NCBI RefSeq assembly: GCF_020883455.1
Contig: NZ_CP086615.1
Span: 3,526,501-3,590,500 of the forward strand
Direction: 5' to 3'
Source: Spiribacter halobius
GTDB lineage: Bacteria > Pseudomonadota > Gammaproteobacteria > Nitrococcales > Nitrococcaceae
DNA: 64,000 nt
A program made the position numbers and the translations under genes. Of this stretch, positions 63,185-64,000 are shown in pieces. Within the stretch, counting starts at the first letter, position 1. Each line of letters starts with the position of its first letter. Under the pieces are notes generated by a model. The model searched no databases. It was not told the origin of the DNA and saw only the letters and a list, made by a program, of their open reading frames with translations.

Positions 63185-64000
63185 ATGACCGAGATCGTCG
63201 TCGGCAGCGCGGTGCGCTGCCCCATCGGGACCTACGGCGGGGCGCTGAAGGATGTGCCTCTGGGCGATCTCGCGGCCTCGGTGGTGCGCGAGGCCGTCTC
63301 CCGCGCCGGCGTGGCGCCGGAGCGCTACGGCCATACGGTGTTCGGCAACGTCATCCACACCGAGCCCCGGGACATGTACCTGGCGCGGGTGGCCAGCGTG
63401 AACGGCGGCCTGCCGGTGGAGACCCCGGCGCTCACCCTGAACCGGCTCTGCGGCAGCGGCCTGCAGGCCATCCTCACCGCCGCCTCCTATCTCCAGCTCG
63501 GCGATACGGAATGCGCCGTCGCCGGCGGCGGCGACGCCATGAGCCGCGCGCCCTACTGGCTGCCGAGCGGCCGCTGGGGGCAGCGCATGGGCGACGGCAA
63601 GATGCTCGACGCCATGGTGGGCGCCCTGACCGACCCCTTCGACCGCTGCCACATGGGCGTAACGGCCGAGAACGTGGCCGAGAAGTGGGGCATCTCCCGC
63701 GAGGACCAGGACGCCCTCGCCGTGGAGAGTCACGCCCGGGCGGTGCGCGCCATCGATGAGGGCCGCTTCCGCGAGCAGATCCTCCCGGTGGAGATCAAGG
63801 GCCGCAAGGGCACCACGGTGGTGGACACGGACGAGGGCCCGCGCCGGGACATCGACCCGGACCGGCTCGCGGCGATGAAGCCGGTGTTCAAGCCCGAGGG
63901 TGGCTGCGTCACGGCGGGCAACGCCTCGACACTCAACGACGGGGCGGCGGCGGTCACGCTGTTCACGGCGGATGCCGCCCGCAGCGAGGGGGTCACGCCG
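63185..64000 (+). CDS. Acetyl-CoA acetyltransferase (thiolase), cut by the window end
   Basis: The first 272 residues of a thiolase. The acyl-accepting Cys89 sits in LTLNRLCGSGLQAI, and the GGGDAMSRAPYWLP and ENVAEKWGISREDQDALAVESH segments are typical. The C-terminal His and Cys lie beyond the window. It could condense two acetyl-CoA for PHA synthesis or act in beta-oxidation; the two PHA synthases nearby make the first likely, but this is inference. GGAGGAG precedes the ATG at 63185. Confidence 0.93.
   Translation, partial: MTEIVVGSAVRCPIGTYGGALKDVPLGDLAASVVREAVSRAGVAPERYGHTVFGNVIHTEPRDMYLARVASVNGGLPVETPALTLNRLCGSGLQAILTAASYLQLGDTECAVAGGGDAMSRAPYWLPSGRWGQRMGDGKMLDAMVGALTDPFDRCHMGVTAENVAEKWGISREDQDALAVESHARAVRAIDEGRFREQILPVEIKGRKGTTVVDTDEGPRRDIDPDRLAAMKPVFKPEGGCVTAGNASTLNDGAAAVTLFTADAARSEGVTP

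Overview
The window is very GC-rich, densely coded DNA from a gammaproteobacterium. The order coaD-rsmD-(M16 pair)-ftsY-ftsE-ftsX-rpoH, the order radC-coaBC-dut-algC-argB-pyrE, and rdgC, rsmJ and the ybbA/ybbP-tesA divergon all fit that class. Two polyhydroxyalkanoate (PHA) synthases, a PhaJ-like hydratase, a NhaP2-type antiporter and many intergenic repeat families suggest a halophilic or alkaliphilic Ectothiorhodospiraceae-like lineage; this placement is inference.

Layout: 1-15.5 kb holds fabI, two class I-type phaC genes, phaJ, an ABC/FtsX-like exporter with tesA, rdgC, purEK, rsmJ, two small conserved genes, an unknown gene and an RRM protein. 15.8-20.1 kb is a five-gene cluster: a three-part protein (tubulin-tyrosine-ligase ATP-grasp, PqqD-like peptide-binding and HPr-kinase-like parts) stands opposite two small genes whose products share a colinear leader and end in Glu-Gly/Glu-Ala repeat tails, with DinB-like and DoxX genes between them. 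I read this as a candidate undescribed peptide-modification system. 20.5-38.3 kb is a polyamine island: ABC uptake, two gamma-glutamylpolyamine synthetases, two PuuB oxidases, aminotransferase, aldehyde dehydrogenase, PuuD, agmatinase, gamma-glutamyltransferase and a GntR regulator with two matching palindromic operators. 38.7-64 kb holds housekeeping genes, including pyrE, PEP carboxylase, an isocitrate dehydrogenase fused to CBS domains, and the start of a thiolase cut by the window edge.

The intergenic spaces are unusually structured. Arrays of 7-8 bp units (GTTCAAA, CAACTTG, GTGACGG, ACACAACG) sit as inward-pointing arms of inverted repeats. Next to them, gene ends are often folded into perfect palindromes centred on the stop codon. 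A separate element has a constant core of about 70 bp inside perfectly complementary arms that differ from copy to copy. A 167-bp MITE-like element with a CTAG target duplication occurs three times; one copy lies in frame inside the signal peptide of an M16 peptidase. No tRNA, rRNA, transposase gene, CRISPR array or prophage was recognised.
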